A stretch of 64,000 bases of DNA from an uncultured Anaerolineae bacterium (GTDB taxonomy: Bacteria > Chloroflexota > Anaerolineae > Anaerolineales > Villigracilaceae), in assembly GCA_903875215.1 (NCBI GenBank), contig CAIQVH010000032.1:25491-89490 (forward strand). The letters run 5' to 3'. Each line of letters begins with the position of its first letter. Position 1 is the stretch's first letter. The position numbers and the translations under genes are program-made. The notes under the pieces were generated by a model. It worked only from the letters and a program-made list of their open reading frames with translations, was not told the origin of the DNA and searched no databases. This document shows positions 55,414-64,000 of this stretch, piece after piece.

Positions 55414-57098
55414 GAGTTGACTCTCTGTTTGGGGATGGAAAAATAGAAAGTGGCCCCCTTATTGCGCTGGGATGTGGCCCAGATGCGCCCGCCGTGCCGC
55501 TCCACAATCTTCTTGCAGATCGCCAGCCCCAGGCCGGTGCCCTGGAAATTGGCACGTTCGTTCAGGCGCTGGAAGAGCATAAAAATCCGTTCGAGATATT
55601 TCTCGTCAAATCCGATGCCGTTGTCGCGCACCGAGAAAACCCATTCGGTGGAGAGGTCTTCCAGTGCGATGTGGATGCGCGGGGCTTTTTTCTCTCGAAA
55701 TTTAAGTGCATTGCTGAGCAGGTTTTGGAACACCTCCCCCAGTTGCACTTCATCGGCCAGCACCACCGGGAGGGGGGTGTGCGTTATCCTGGCGTGGGTC
55801 TCTTGGATGGATGGCTCCAGGGTGTGCAGCACCTGGGCCAGCACCTCTTCGCAGGAGACCTGGCTGAAGGGTTGCCCGCGTGTGCTGACGCGCGAGAATT
55901 GCAGCAGGTCGTTGATCAGGGCGCGCATGCGTTCCGCGCCATCCACGGCGAAATCAATGAATTCGTCGGCGTCCTGGTCGAGACGGCCTTTGTAGCGCTC
56001 CTTGATCAGCTGCATAAAGCTTGAAACCATGCGCAAGGGTTCCTGCAGGTCGTGCGAGGCCACGTAGGCAAATTGTTCCAGGTCGGTATTGGAGCGCTCC
56101 AGGTCTCGTTTGATGTGTATCTGTTCGGTGATATTGCGCCCGTAAATGTTCAGGTAGCCGCGGTTCAACACCGGGACCAGGACCAGGTCAAATATCTGGT
56201 CGCCGCATTCCAGTTCCAGTTCGATGGGTTGACCGGTGGCGAAGGCGGTTTGCAGGTGGGCGTGCCAATCGGCGGGGAGGCTTCCGCCGGCCTGGGAATT
56301 CCAGGTGGCCAGGATTGGCTGGCTGGCGTGGTTGGCGTAGACGATGTTTCCGGTGGGGTCGATGCGCATGACCGGGTTGGTGTTCTCTGAAGGGAAGTTC
56401 GCCAGCAGGCGGATTTCTTCTTCCTGCTTTTTGCGCTCTGTGATGTCTTGGGCGATGCCAGTGAGATATAGAGGGTTGCCCTGCTCATCCAGGATGGCTT
56501 CGCCGGACAAGGCCCAAATGTAACGGATGGAATGATCGGGCAGGTAGATACGGTATTCGACCGGCTTTTTCTCGGCAAAGGTGCCGGCGTTGCTGGGCAG
56601 CACCAGGTGCAGGTCATCCGGGTGGATGACTTTTTGGATCGCACCGCCCAGGCGGCCGGTGTACGAGCTGCGGTCAATGCCGAAGATGGTGAACATTTCA
56701 TCGGACCAGGTAACTTCGCCGGTTTTAATACCCCACTTCCAGCTTCCCAGACGGGCCACGCTCTGGGCTTTTTTTAGTTCCATTTCGGAGAGCCGCAGAT
56801 GTTCTTCGCTCTCGCGCAGTGCATTTTCCACCTGCCGGTGCTTTCGGATTTCTTCTTCCAGCGATTGGGTGCGGGCGGCCACCTGCCTGCGCAGGTAGAA
56901 TGTCCAGACCATGGGCAGGGTGAAGATCAACACAAGCAGAACGATGCCGAGGCTCAGCCCCACGTATTCCCAGGTCGTTTCAGGTAAAAATATCTGCGGC
57001 TTCGGGGCAGGCCCTGCGATACAGCTGCTGGTGAACAACAGACCTGTCAGCGCCAGGCCTGGCAGGCCCTGGCGAGGGTTTGGAGGGAGGTTCATCAC
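55410..57098 (-). CDS. Membrane-bound PAS histidine kinase with Cph1-like core
   Basis: 562 residues. A signal-like or first membrane segment (about 10-30, with a Cys at 26) and a second segment (about 45-70), a short coiled coil, PAS (about 100-225), a second PAS-like region (225-335), then HisKA with the Cph1-type motif LEQFAYVASHDLQEPLRMV and HATPase ([30 protein letters not shown]). Ends adjacent to its response regulator. Confidence 0.9.
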   Translation of the reverse strand: MMNLPPNPRQGLPGLALTGLLFTSSCIAGPAPKPQIFLPETTWEYVGLSLGIVLLVLIFTLPMVWTFYLRRQVAARTQSLEEEIRKHRQVENALRESEEHLRLSEMELKKAQSVARLGSWKWGIKTGEVTWSDEMFTIFGIDRSSYTGRLGGAIQKVIHPDDLHLVLPSNAGTFAEKKPVEYRIYLPDHSIRYIWALSGEAILDEQGNPLYLTGIAQDITERKKQEEEIRLLANFPSENTNPVMRIDPTGNIVYANHASQPILATWNSQAGGSLPADWHAHLQTAFATGQPIELELECGDQIFDLVLVPVLNRGYLNIYGRNITEQIHIKRDLERSNTDLEQFAYVASHDLQEPLRMVSSFMQLIKERYKGRLDQDADEFIDFAVDGAERMRALINDLLQFSRVSTRGQPFSQVSCEEVLAQVLHTLEPSIQETHARITHTPLPVVLADEVQLGEVFQNLLSNALKFREKKAPRIHIALEDLSTEWVFSVRDNGIGFDEKYLERIFMLFQRLNERANFQGTGLGLAICKKIVERHGGRIWATSQRNKGATFYFSIPKQRVNS

Positions 57099-57142
57099 TC
57101 AATTTTCCTTGCCCGGATGGGCCGGCGGTCGTTAAAAACCGG

Positions 57143-57502
57143 TCAACCAGGCGATAGGGCGCGCAGTACTTCTATAATTTGCTCAAATTCACTGGTCTTG
57201 TCGAAAAAATAATCTGCCCCGGCTTCCAGGCATTTTTTGCGCACCTGCGGGTAAGGGAAAGCCGTCAGGATGATCAGGGTGGGGGGCTGGCGCAAGGCTT
57301 TGATCGAGGTCAGCAGGTCGAAGCCGCCCGGCATGTGAATGTCGAGGATGGCCGCATCCGGCTGGAATTCCTGGATGGAGAGGATATCGGCCTGCGGGGC
57401 TTCGGCGCGGATTTCCAGCCCGCCAAAATCCAGGCTGGCAACTAATTCGGACAACCGATCGCGTATTTTCAGCGAGTCGTCTGCGATGTAGATTTTGAGC
57501 AT
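57143..57502 (-). CDS. Stand-alone receiver-domain protein
   Basis: 119 residues, receiver only. Acidic pair in YIADDSLKIRD, phosphoacceptor in DAAILDIHMPGGFDLL, conserved Thr in ILTAFPYP and Lys in FFDKTSEFEQ. No output domain. A -10-like TATAAA lies upstream on the minus strand (about 57563-57568). It is 44 bases from the PAS kinase downstream. Confidence 0.9.
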   Translation of the reverse strand: MLKIYIADDSLKIRDRLSELVASLDFGGLEIRAEAPQADILSIQEFQPDAAILDIHMPGGFDLLTSIKALRQPPTLIILTAFPYPQVRKKCLEAGADYFFDKTSEFEQIIEVLRALSPG

Positions 57503-57640
57503 GCTCTGCTTCCTGCCTTTATCCAGCGGGCGAACGGCACAGGCCAGGGACTTTAATTCCCTTTATATGCACAAACCACAGTTTGTGGTATCGCGCTGGC
57601 CACAGTATTGTGTAGTGGATTAACGACAGGGTAAAAGGCA

Positions 57641-57677
57641 GCCGCCTGCCAGGCGCGGTCCGCGCCTGGCAGGCGGC
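57641..57677 (-). terminator. 17-bp perfect hairpin after the NarL-type regulator
   Basis: Arms 57641-57657 and 57661-57677 around a GTC loop; on the minus strand TGCCTTTTACC follows, so a short T4 is present. It lies 20 bases after the regulator stop. The surrounding 195-base gap also holds a small palindrome at 57575-57589 (ACCACA-GTT-TGTGGT). Confidence 0.6.
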
Positions 57678-57697
57678 AAAAACGGGGAATTCAGGAA

Positions 57698-58357
57698 TCA
57701 GTCGGGATTAAAAAGCGGCGGCTCGGCGGTGAGATTGTTCTGGATGGCAAACCGGATGATGTCTGCCGTATTGTGCAGGCCCAGCTTGCTCAGGATGCGG
57801 GCGCGGTAGGTGCTGATCGAACTGGCGCTCAGCGCCAACTCTTCGGCGATTTCGGCGATGCCTTTGCCTTCGGCCAGCAGCTTCATGACCTCCTGCTCGC
57901 GTTCTGAAAGCGCCGCGGCCCCCGATTCTGCGGCCAGCCCGGAGAATTCATTCGCCAGTTGTTCGGCCAGCGCCAGGTTGACATATTTTCCGCCGTTGGC
58001 GACGCGGTGGATGGCCGCCAGCAGCTCCTCGGGCAGGCTGTCCTTGGTCAGGTAACCATCGGCGCCCAGTTTTAGCGCTCGCAGTGCAAATTGTTTTTCT
58101 GGGAACATGCTCAATACCAGGACGTGTGGACGGCGCGCCAGACCGCGCAATTGCTCCAGCACTTCCAGCCCGCTGCCCTCCGGCATGGCAATATCCAGCA
58201 GCAGAACATCATAAGCATGCTGTTGCAGTTCCTTCAGCGCCTGGCGCCCCGAACCGGCTTCAGCCACCTGCCCGATTTCGCGGTCTTCGGCCAGGATCTG
58301 GATTACGCCGCGGCGGACAACCGCGTGATCGTCCGCGACAAGAATGTTAATGGTCAT
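57698..58357 (-). CDS. NarL/FixJ-family response regulator
   Basis: 219 residues. Receiver (1-125) with the acidic pair VADDHAV and phosphoacceptor in LLLDIAMPEGSG, Lys in YLTKDSLPE; LuxR-type helix-turn-helix at the C-terminus (LSEREQEVMKLLAEGKGIAEIAEEL ... STYRARILSKLGLHN, about 148-205). Overlaps the kinase gene by 4 bases; a classical HisKA_3 pair. Confidence 0.96.
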   Translation of the reverse strand: MTINILVADDHAVVRRGVIQILAEDREIGQVAEAGSGRQALKELQQHAYDVLLLDIAMPEGSGLEVLEQLRGLARRPHVLVLSMFPEKQFALRALKLGADGYLTKDSLPEELLAAIHRVANGGKYVNLALAEQLANEFSGLAAESGAAALSEREQEVMKLLAEGKGIAEIAEELALSASSISTYRARILSKLGLHNTADIIRFAIQNNLTAEPPLFNPD

Positions 58358-60765
58358 GGCGTACCTTCCGCTGGCTGGCTGCTGCGCGGCATCTGGATGC
58401 GCACGGTCGTGCCGTTTTTCGGCTGGCCGATTATTTCAAAGCTGCCGCCGGAAGTCTGGATGCGTTCACGGATGCCGATCAGCCCGAGTGATTTCGGATC
58501 GAGAATCTGGCTTTCGAGGATGCCTTTGCCGTTATCCTGAATTACCAGGCTGATCTGGCTGGGCCCGACATGTAGCCCGACCTGGATCTCGCTGGCTTCG
58601 GCATGCCGCGCCACGTTAGTCAGCGCCTCCTGAAAGGCGCGGAACAATACCGTCAGCTGGTCGCGTCCCAGCCCGCTGATTTCCTCCGGCAGGTCGAGGC
58701 TGCACTTCAGGCCGGTGCGGGCCTGGAATTCGTCGGCCTGCCATTCGATCGCGGCCACCAGGCCCAGGTTGTCCAGCACGCCCGGGCGCAGTTCGGTGGC
58801 CACACGGCGCACGGTTTGAATGGTGCCATCCACCAGCGCAGACATGCCGCGCACTTTTTGGGTCAATTCTGCCTGTCGCGGGCCGAGTCGTTTTTCCATC
58901 CAGGCCAGGTCCATCTTCAGCGCGGTCAGCGCCTGTCCAAATTCATCGTGGATTTCGCGCGCGATTTGGGTGCGTTCTTCCTCACGCGCGCTTTGCAGGT
59001 ACTGGCTGAGCGCGTGCAACCGTTCGCGAGATTGTTCCAGTTCCCGCTCGGCGTGCTTGCGTTCGCTGATATCGTGCATGATGCCAAAACTGAAGAGCAG
59101 TTTGCCGTCAGCGTCCAGTATCGTGTCGGCGCGCTCCCAAAGGGGGAAGCGGCGCCCGTGAACATCGAAGACATCCAGTTCGCCTTCCCAGCCGATGCCA
59201 TGCGCCAGCGCGGGGGCCACGGTGTTCTCAAGGATTTCGAGCGATTCGGGCGGATAGTAATCGCGGTAATTCATCCGCTGGGCTTCTGCCAGGGTGCGTC
59301 CGAAGAGCCTTTCGTGCGCAGGGTTGATGTAGATGAATTTTCCGTCCGGGTCAGTGATGGCGATGGCCTCCTGCGAGGCTTCGATCACCGTTTTGAACAG
59401 GCTCAGGGCGCTCTCGGTGCGCTTGCGGGCGGTGATGTCGCGCTCAAAAACGGTCACACCAATGACCTGTTTTTGCTCGTCCCGGATTGGGTGGAAACGG
59501 TATTCGCTCAGGTGCAACTCGGTTTCATAGCGGTGGGGAAGCTCCGCGCTGAAGGTTTCTCCGCCCAGGGCGCGGTCATAGTATCCGCGCCATTCGTCCA
59601 GTATCGCGCGGGGGAAGGTTTCGTTCAAGACACTCTCGCCAAAATGGATGGGTTGGCCCATCGCCGATTGCACTTTTTGCAGGTAGAACGAGTTGGCCAC
59701 GATCAGCCGGTATTGGCGGTCAATGGCCCAAATGCGGGCGTCGGCGTTCTCAATCAGCGCTGCCAGGTTGGCCTGGCTGTTTTTCAGGGCGGCTTCGTCA
59801 TGTTTGTGCGTGGAGATATCCACATACGTGGCGCGCGTGCCGGTCAATCTGCCGAACACATCCATTTCTGGGCGCGACCAGACCAGACTGGGAATGATGG
59901 TACCGTCACGGGCCAGTAATTCGCGTTCTTCCTCGGGCAGTTCCCTGGCCAGGGCGCGTTGGTACCCGCCGTTTTCCAGCAGCAAGCGGCGCGAGGCGGG
60001 GGTGTAGAAATTCGCCAGTGGCTTGCCCACTACTTCGGCGCGGGTGTAGCCAAGCGTCTTCAGGAATTGATGATTGCAGTCTGCGATGGAGGGGATGCCA
60101 TTCTCGTGGGTGGTGATGACGTACATCACCGGTGCTTCTTCATACAGGTCGCGGAAGTATTGCCCGGATTGCTTGATCTCGGTATCAGCGTGCCGCCGGG
60201 CCGTGATATCGCGGATTGACCAGCGGTAACCCTGCAGTGCCCCCTCCCTGTCCGTAAATCGCACCACATTGACCCAAACCGGGAAGGAAAGCCCGGCGCG
60301 CGGCTGCAGGTAGATTTCGAAACTTTTCCGCCCGGTACTGGCCTTGATGTAGTGCATTTCTGTTTCAAAGAGCAGGCGGTCTTCGCGCGCCACGTAGGTC
60401 AACAGCGGTTTGCCGGTTAAAAATCTCTGTTCAACCTTCAACAGTTCCGCGGCAGACTGGTTGGCTTCCTGGATTATGCCTAACTTATTCGTTACCAGGT
60501 AGCCATCTGGCGCGAATTCAAACAGGTTGCGGTAGCGCTCGCGTTCAGTCTCCAGGACGGTGCGTATCGACAGCATTTCCTCATTCTGGCGGCTCAGCTC
60601 TTCCTGGGCAACGTTGATCTCTTCCAGCGATTGAAGCAGAATTTCCTCCGCTTCGGGCTGAATTTTCTGCTTTTCTTTCAGCGCTTCGACCTGACGGCGC
60701 AGTCCTTTGACCTGTTCCAGCAGGAGCCGGAATTGATGGTCAGTCTGAATCTCTGCCGGTGTCAT
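58354..60765 (-). CDS. Multi-PAS sensor histidine kinase (HisKA_3)
   Basis: 803 residues, soluble. Coiled coil (about 10-70), then four PAS domains (about 75-195, 200-325, 330-445, 450-575), then HisKA_3 with EERTQIAREIHDEFGQALTALK and a HATPase domain (EALTNVARHAEAS, DNGKGI). Kinase of the adjacent NarL-type regulator. The signals sensed by the PAS domains are unknown. Confidence 0.94.
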   Translation of the reverse strand: MTPAEIQTDHQFRLLLEQVKGLRRQVEALKEKQKIQPEAEEILLQSLEEINVAQEELSRQNEEMLSIRTVLETERERYRNLFEFAPDGYLVTNKLGIIQEANQSAAELLKVEQRFLTGKPLLTYVAREDRLLFETEMHYIKASTGRKSFEIYLQPRAGLSFPVWVNVVRFTDREGALQGYRWSIRDITARRHADTEIKQSGQYFRDLYEEAPVMYVITTHENGIPSIADCNHQFLKTLGYTRAEVVGKPLANFYTPASRRLLLENGGYQRALARELPEEERELLARDGTIIPSLVWSRPEMDVFGRLTGTRATYVDISTHKHDEAALKNSQANLAALIENADARIWAIDRQYRLIVANSFYLQKVQSAMGQPIHFGESVLNETFPRAILDEWRGYYDRALGGETFSAELPHRYETELHLSEYRFHPIRDEQKQVIGVTVFERDITARKRTESALSLFKTVIEASQEAIAITDPDGKFIYINPAHERLFGRTLAEAQRMNYRDYYPPESLEILENTVAPALAHGIGWEGELDVFDVHGRRFPLWERADTILDADGKLLFSFGIMHDISERKHAERELEQSRERLHALSQYLQSAREEERTQIAREIHDEFGQALTALKMDLAWMEKRLGPRQAELTQKVRGMSALVDGTIQTVRRVATELRPGVLDNLGLVAAIEWQADEFQARTGLKCSLDLPEEISGLGRDQLTVLFRAFQEALTNVARHAEASEIQVGLHVGPSQISLVIQDNGKGILESQILDPKSLGLIGIRERIQTSGGSFEIIGQPKNGTTVRIQMPRSSQPAEGTP

Positions 60766-60848
60766 TTTCTTGGGTACCTGGGTATGTTGTCTTGTCCATG
60801 ATGTTTTCAGAAGTCAATCCTGGCGGAATCTTGTGAGGGTGGGTTGGG

Positions 60849-62504
60849 CTAATGCGATGTCTCCTCGATCAAAAGCACCACACCCTGGCGTTCTTTGCCG
60901 CTTTCTGTTAAAGGCGTGCAGGTGAGCAGGCACTGGATGGGCTGCCCGCGGCGGTTGGTGGCGGCCATGGGCAGCTTCAGATGTTCGGTTTTGCCATTCA
61001 TTACATCCAGCAACGGCCCGGCCAGTTTTTCAACCGGCAGGCCAATATCCAGGCTGAGCAGGGAGGTGTTCTTGACTTCATCTTCGCGCAGTCCCCATAA
61101 ATCTTCTGAGCGTTTGTTCCAGATGCGGATGCTGAAGTCTTTATCCACCGCCACCACGCCCACCTGTATGCTGACCAGGATGGATTGCAGGAACAGGTTG
61201 GTGGTCAGGTAAGATTCTGTGCGCTGCTGCAGTTCGTCGTTCAGGGTCTGTAATTCGGAATTGGTGGACTGCAATTCTTCATTCATCGTTTCCATTTCTT
61301 CGTTGGTAGATTGCAGCTCTTCGTTGGTGGTTTCCAACTCTTCCACGGTGGATTGCAGTTCTTCGTTAGTGGTTTGCAGCTCTTCGTTGGTACTTTGCAG
61401 TTCTTCGTAGGCGGTTTCCAGTTCCTGCCGGGTGTTGTTCAAATCTGTGCGCAATTTTTGGAAGCGGCTGATATCCGCAAAGGTGATGCTGGCGCCGAGT
61501 AGTTCGCCTTTGCTGCCCAGCAGGGGGCTGACCAGCAAATCGAGATACTGGATGCCGCCGCCGGGTTGGACGCGTTCGACGTTGGGCAGGGAGATGGGCC
61601 TTCGTTCACTGTTGGCCTGGTCAATCAGCGATCGCAGTTCGGCCGGGCGATAGGAAAGTTCCATGTCTTGCAGCGGCCGGCCGACATCCCTGGGCTTCAG
61701 GCTAAAAAGGGAGCGGGCGCGCTCGTTGGCTTGCACCATGTGCCCATCGTTGCTCACGAGAATCTGTGCCAGCGGCAGCGTATCGAAGGCCAGTTCCTGC
61801 AAGGCTGGCATAAGACCCTGGCTTTCTTGCGATTCGCCCTGGAGCTGGTCGGAGACCGCCGGCGGCTGGCCGCGGGTGCGAATGTTGGATACTTTTGAAA
61901 AGATGCGGTGTTTCAGGTCCAGGGGCATAAACAGGCGGGTATTGCTGAACAGCATTTCAGCCTTGCCAAGAAACAGAAAGCCGCCATCACGCAAGGCAAA
62001 GTGGAAGCGGTCCAGGATGTTCGCTTGCGCCTCAATATTCAAATACATCAGTGTGTTGCGGCAGACGAGCAGGTTCAGGCGTGAAATGGGCGCATCCTGT
62101 AGTAGATCGTGCCGCCCGAAGATGATCGAACGTCGCAATTCGGGATGAAAAACGTAGCGCTGGCCGGCCTTCTCAAAATATTTATTGGATAGATCAGCCG
62201 GCATGGCTTTTAGAATGTCTGCGATGGGGTACGAACCCTGGCGGGCCTGGTTGAGGGCTTCCTCGTCAGCATCGGTGGCGTAGATTTTGACCCGCTTGCG
62301 AAAAGCCTCCACTCCCATTGCTTCTGCCATCATGATGGCCAGCGTGTAGGCTTCTTCGCCCGAGGAACAACCCGCGCTCCAGATGCGGATCGGCTCGTTT
62401 TCGGGCTTATTCTGAATCAGGCGGGGGAGAATGGCCTCGCCGAGGAATTTCCAGGCGGTGTCATCACGAAAGAATGAGGTGACATTGATTAAAATGGTAT
62501 TGAA
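60849..62504 (-). pseudogene. CheB/CheR-type fusion protein, N-terminal part removed by IS insertion
   Basis: The remaining frame (about 551 codons) begins at the insertion junction with FNTILINVTSFFRD, in the middle of a CheR methyltransferase domain, and continues through WSAGCSSGEEAYTLAI (SAM motif), a PAS domain, a heptad coiled coil with repeated ELQSTNEELQTTNEE units, and a final PAS. It lacks a kinase domain. The upstream CheB and CheR N-terminal parts would lie beyond the element, outside the window. An internal ATG at 62333 could still start a truncated PAS protein. CheR methylates chemoreceptors; whether this protein did is unknown. Confidence 0.85.
61219..61420 (-). repeat. 21-bp tandem coding repeat (coiled coil)
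   Basis: About nine imperfect 21-base units encode the heptad ELQSTNEELQTTNEE-type coiled coil of the CheR-PAS protein. The repeat is typical of CheB/CheR fusions. Confidence 0.85.
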
Positions 62505-62520
62505 CTTTACTTTCCGCTAA
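62505..62520 (+). repeat. Left terminal inverted repeat of the IS
   Basis: CTTTACTTTCCGCTAA; matches the reverse complement of the right end at 15 of 16 positions. Confidence 0.85.
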
Positions 62521-62602
62521 CAGAAGATAGACCAATCCGGCAAAAGATGTTACGGACGGGATTGAAACCTTACAAAACGAACCAGTTTTTGCGCCATGCA
62601 GC

Positions 62603-63898
62603 TTAAGTTGGTGCAGTTTGAGCCGTTTTCTGGTTACGGGCCAGGTTTCCTTTGGGCAAATGACCCGTTACTGACTTCTTTTCTCGAAGTCGCCCTGAAA
62701 TCTGGTCATCTTTCGGAAATGATTTACCTGCCAGTTGCCGACGAAGCCGACCAGGAGTTCTTTTGGGCTCGCGGTCCCAAAAACCTGTTGGCAAAGCTGG
62801 GAATGTTGCCGCAACAAAGCTCAATACTGAGCCCACCAGAAGCGCTAATTCAGGTAATCGCTGAACGCTTTCTGAGTTGTGAACGAATTGCCGATGTGCT
62901 CCTACCATTTGCTTGGCGCTCAACGGTATCTGTTCTACCGGCCAACGATCTTTGTAAATGGCGCGTACACTCTCTGGCTTGAGAGTAACCGAAGTGGCCA
63001 ATAGCCAGGGCTGATCAAAATCTGGATCATAGATGGCATACACATCAAAAGTTTTGTTGTCAGCGCCGGGCACAATTTTATTCAAAATCAGCTTGCGCCA
63101 AACTTCAGCACGGATCTCGCGTCCATCCTCGAGAAAAGTATATGTTTCATCCGCAGTTGTAGACTTGATTGTCTTGCCCTTATGTTTGCGAGACAAAGGG
63201 CGTATCGATAAACCATAGGTTGGCTTGCGCCCTAAAATATGCGCAAGTAGATAATTTCGTCGTGCAGTAAAGTTAGTTGCCAGGCGAAGAACGTATCGAT
63301 CAATGCCAGCTGCTTGTAGATCGCTGATGTGCATTCCAGCGTCAATCACCGCAATTTCATCAACCTTGAGATCCTTTTTCATTTTTTTGAGCATCTCTTT
63401 CCATAAGCGTTTCTCGCTATGGTCTTTTGGATGTACTCGTTCGAAAGCACGAGGCAGGGCCAGCCGTTGTCCGTTGATTTCGCCGACATCGCCTGTAATT
63501 CCAAAAATGACTGCCGGTAACGCGCGTCCTGCTCCAGGATGATAATGTTTGCCGGGACAACGCTTCAGCGCAGGTCGCCAAAAAGCTGTGACGTCAATTG
63601 TCACAGGTAGATAACCTTCGTAACGACGTTCCTTCCAGCCAGATTGCGACTTAACATGCTCACGCCACAGAATTAAGATTGCAGGCATCTGCCACATCCC
63701 TTTCCGAAAAGCTACCCAGGCTCTGCGCATGGCTGCGTCACTCAAGCCGATTGATTTCAGCGCAGGGAAGATTGCACCTCGACTGGGTAAGAGCGCGCCA
63801 CTCGCCATCATCCATAGGAAATGTAAAAGTGCAAGATTGGTGCCAACTGGAAGATCTTGAATCAAAATGGATAAGATGCTTATGGTATGATTCGTCAT
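62603..63898 (-). CDS. DDE transposase (IS4 superfamily, IS701-like)
   Basis: 431 residues. Candidate catalytic residues: Asp102 in [11 protein letters not shown], Asp186 in AVIDAGMHI, Glu322 in [15 protein letters not shown]; the last has the YREK-like spacing of IS4-type enzymes. The C-terminus is basic ([15 protein letters not shown]), fitting DNA binding. Exact family not certain. The reading frame is intact, so the element may be active. Confidence 0.85.
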   Translation of the reverse strand: MTNHTISILSILIQDLPVGTNLALLHFLWMMASGALLPSRGAIFPALKSIGLSDAAMRRAWVAFRKGMWQMPAILILWREHVKSQSGWKERRYEGYLPVTIDVTAFWRPALKRCPGKHYHPGAGRALPAVIFGITGDVGEINGQRLALPRAFERVHPKDHSEKRLWKEMLKKMKKDLKVDEIAVIDAGMHISDLQAAGIDRYVLRLATNFTARRNYLLAHILGRKPTYGLSIRPLSRKHKGKTIKSTTADETYTFLEDGREIRAEVWRKLILNKIVPGADNKTFDVYAIYDPDFDQPWLLATSVTLKPESVRAIYKDRWPVEQIPLSAKQMVGAHRQFVHNSESVQRLPELALLVGSVLSFVAATFPALPTGFWDREPKRTPGRLRRQLAGKSFPKDDQISGRLREKKSVTGHLPKGNLARNQKTAQTAPT

Positions 63899-63984
63899 GG
63901 TAATGGGTTCCTGTGAAATCAGTTTTGTCCAAAAACAAGATTATCACGTTTGGAACCCTTTACCTTCTTTTTTATCCGAACGAT

Positions 63985-64000
63985 TTAGCGGAAACTAAAG
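63985..64000 (-). repeat. Right terminal inverted repeat of the IS
   Basis: TTAGCGGAAACTAAAG, ending exactly at the window edge. Confidence 0.85.

Larger units (their letters stand above)
62505..64000 (-). mobile_element. IS4-superfamily-like insertion sequence, 1496 bp
   Basis: Bounded by imperfect 16-bp inverted repeats (62505-62520 and 63985-64000, 15 of 16 matching). It holds one DDE transposase gene and splits the CheR-PAS gene. The right repeat ends at the last base of the window, so the target-site duplication cannot be checked. The 86 bases between the transposase start and the right repeat, and the 82 bases between the left repeat and the transposase stop, hold no gene. Confidence 0.88.

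Noticed and set aside
61219..61420. CRISPR-like regular repeat
   Set aside because: The 21-base period equals seven codons and encodes a heptad coiled coil; there are no spacers.

Overview
The window reads as a stretch of chromosome from a Chloroflexota bacterium, most likely class Anaerolineae. This is inferred from the mix of gene families and overall protein character, not from a marker gene. Coding density is high, most gaps are short, and many genes overlap by the 4-base ATGA/GTGA type. No tRNA, rRNA or CRISPR array was seen.

Layout. 0-7.5 kb: the end of a DegS-type histidine kinase, then a Tad/Flp pilus export operon (cpaB, a CpaE/TadZ with an intact receiver domain, cpaF, tadB, tadC) closed by comF. 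7.5-11.4 kb: long-form hibernation factor hpf, folE and folB for pterin synthesis, a degenerate Lgt-like membrane protein with a TlpA-type thioredoxin, and a DUF429 protein. 11.4-17.7 kb: two uncharacterised proteins, then tkt-rpiB-tal of the pentose phosphate pathway and a phosphatidylcholine-synthase-like enzyme. 17.8-30.8 kb (all minus): lipid enzymes (PlsC-like, diacylglycerol kinase), a molybdenum-hydroxylase maturation operon (MocA, a YqeC-MocA fusion, YqeB), PEP carboxylase, an rRNA methyltransferase-like protein, glutaredoxin, a flavin-nucleotide-binding protein, a lipoprotein, a beta-lactamase-fold hydrolase and a NYN-LOTUS protein. 31-33.3 kb: an OmpR/BaeS-type two-component pair, followed by three tandem GEMM-I cyclic-dinucleotide aptamers and a strong terminator with no gene behind them. 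33.3-37.4 kb (minus): a xanthine-dehydrogenase-type molybdenum hydroxylase with a fused FAD/[2Fe-2S] subunit. 38-44 kb (plus): fba, a NUDIX hydrolase, moaC-moaD-moaE, threonine synthase, fabF, rplS. 44-49.4 kb (minus): two exported or membrane proteins, acs, degV and a degenerate hemerythrin-like protein. 49.4-62.5 kb (minus): a signalling island with an HD-GYP response regulator, a 1454-residue hybrid kinase, an Rcp1-like regulator with its Cph1-like kinase, a stand-alone receiver, a NarL-type regulator with its kinase, and a CheR-PAS protein cut by an insertion sequence. 62.5-64 kb: that insertion sequence, whose right terminal repeat coincides with the last base of the window.

Themes. Molybdenum cofactor chemistry recurs at three places (moaCDE, MocA/YqeC/YqeB, the hydroxylase itself) and these plausibly form one functional set. 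Cyclic-dinucleotide signalling is suggested by the HD-GYP protein and the triple aptamer RNA; the Tad pilus is a plausible but unproven output.

The strongest candidate for something undescribed is the orphan triple GEMM-I RNA at 32.9-33.2 kb. It reads plus, sits between a plus-strand kinase gene and the 3' end of a minus-strand hydroxylase operon, ends in its own terminator, and has no plus-strand gene for the next 5 kb.
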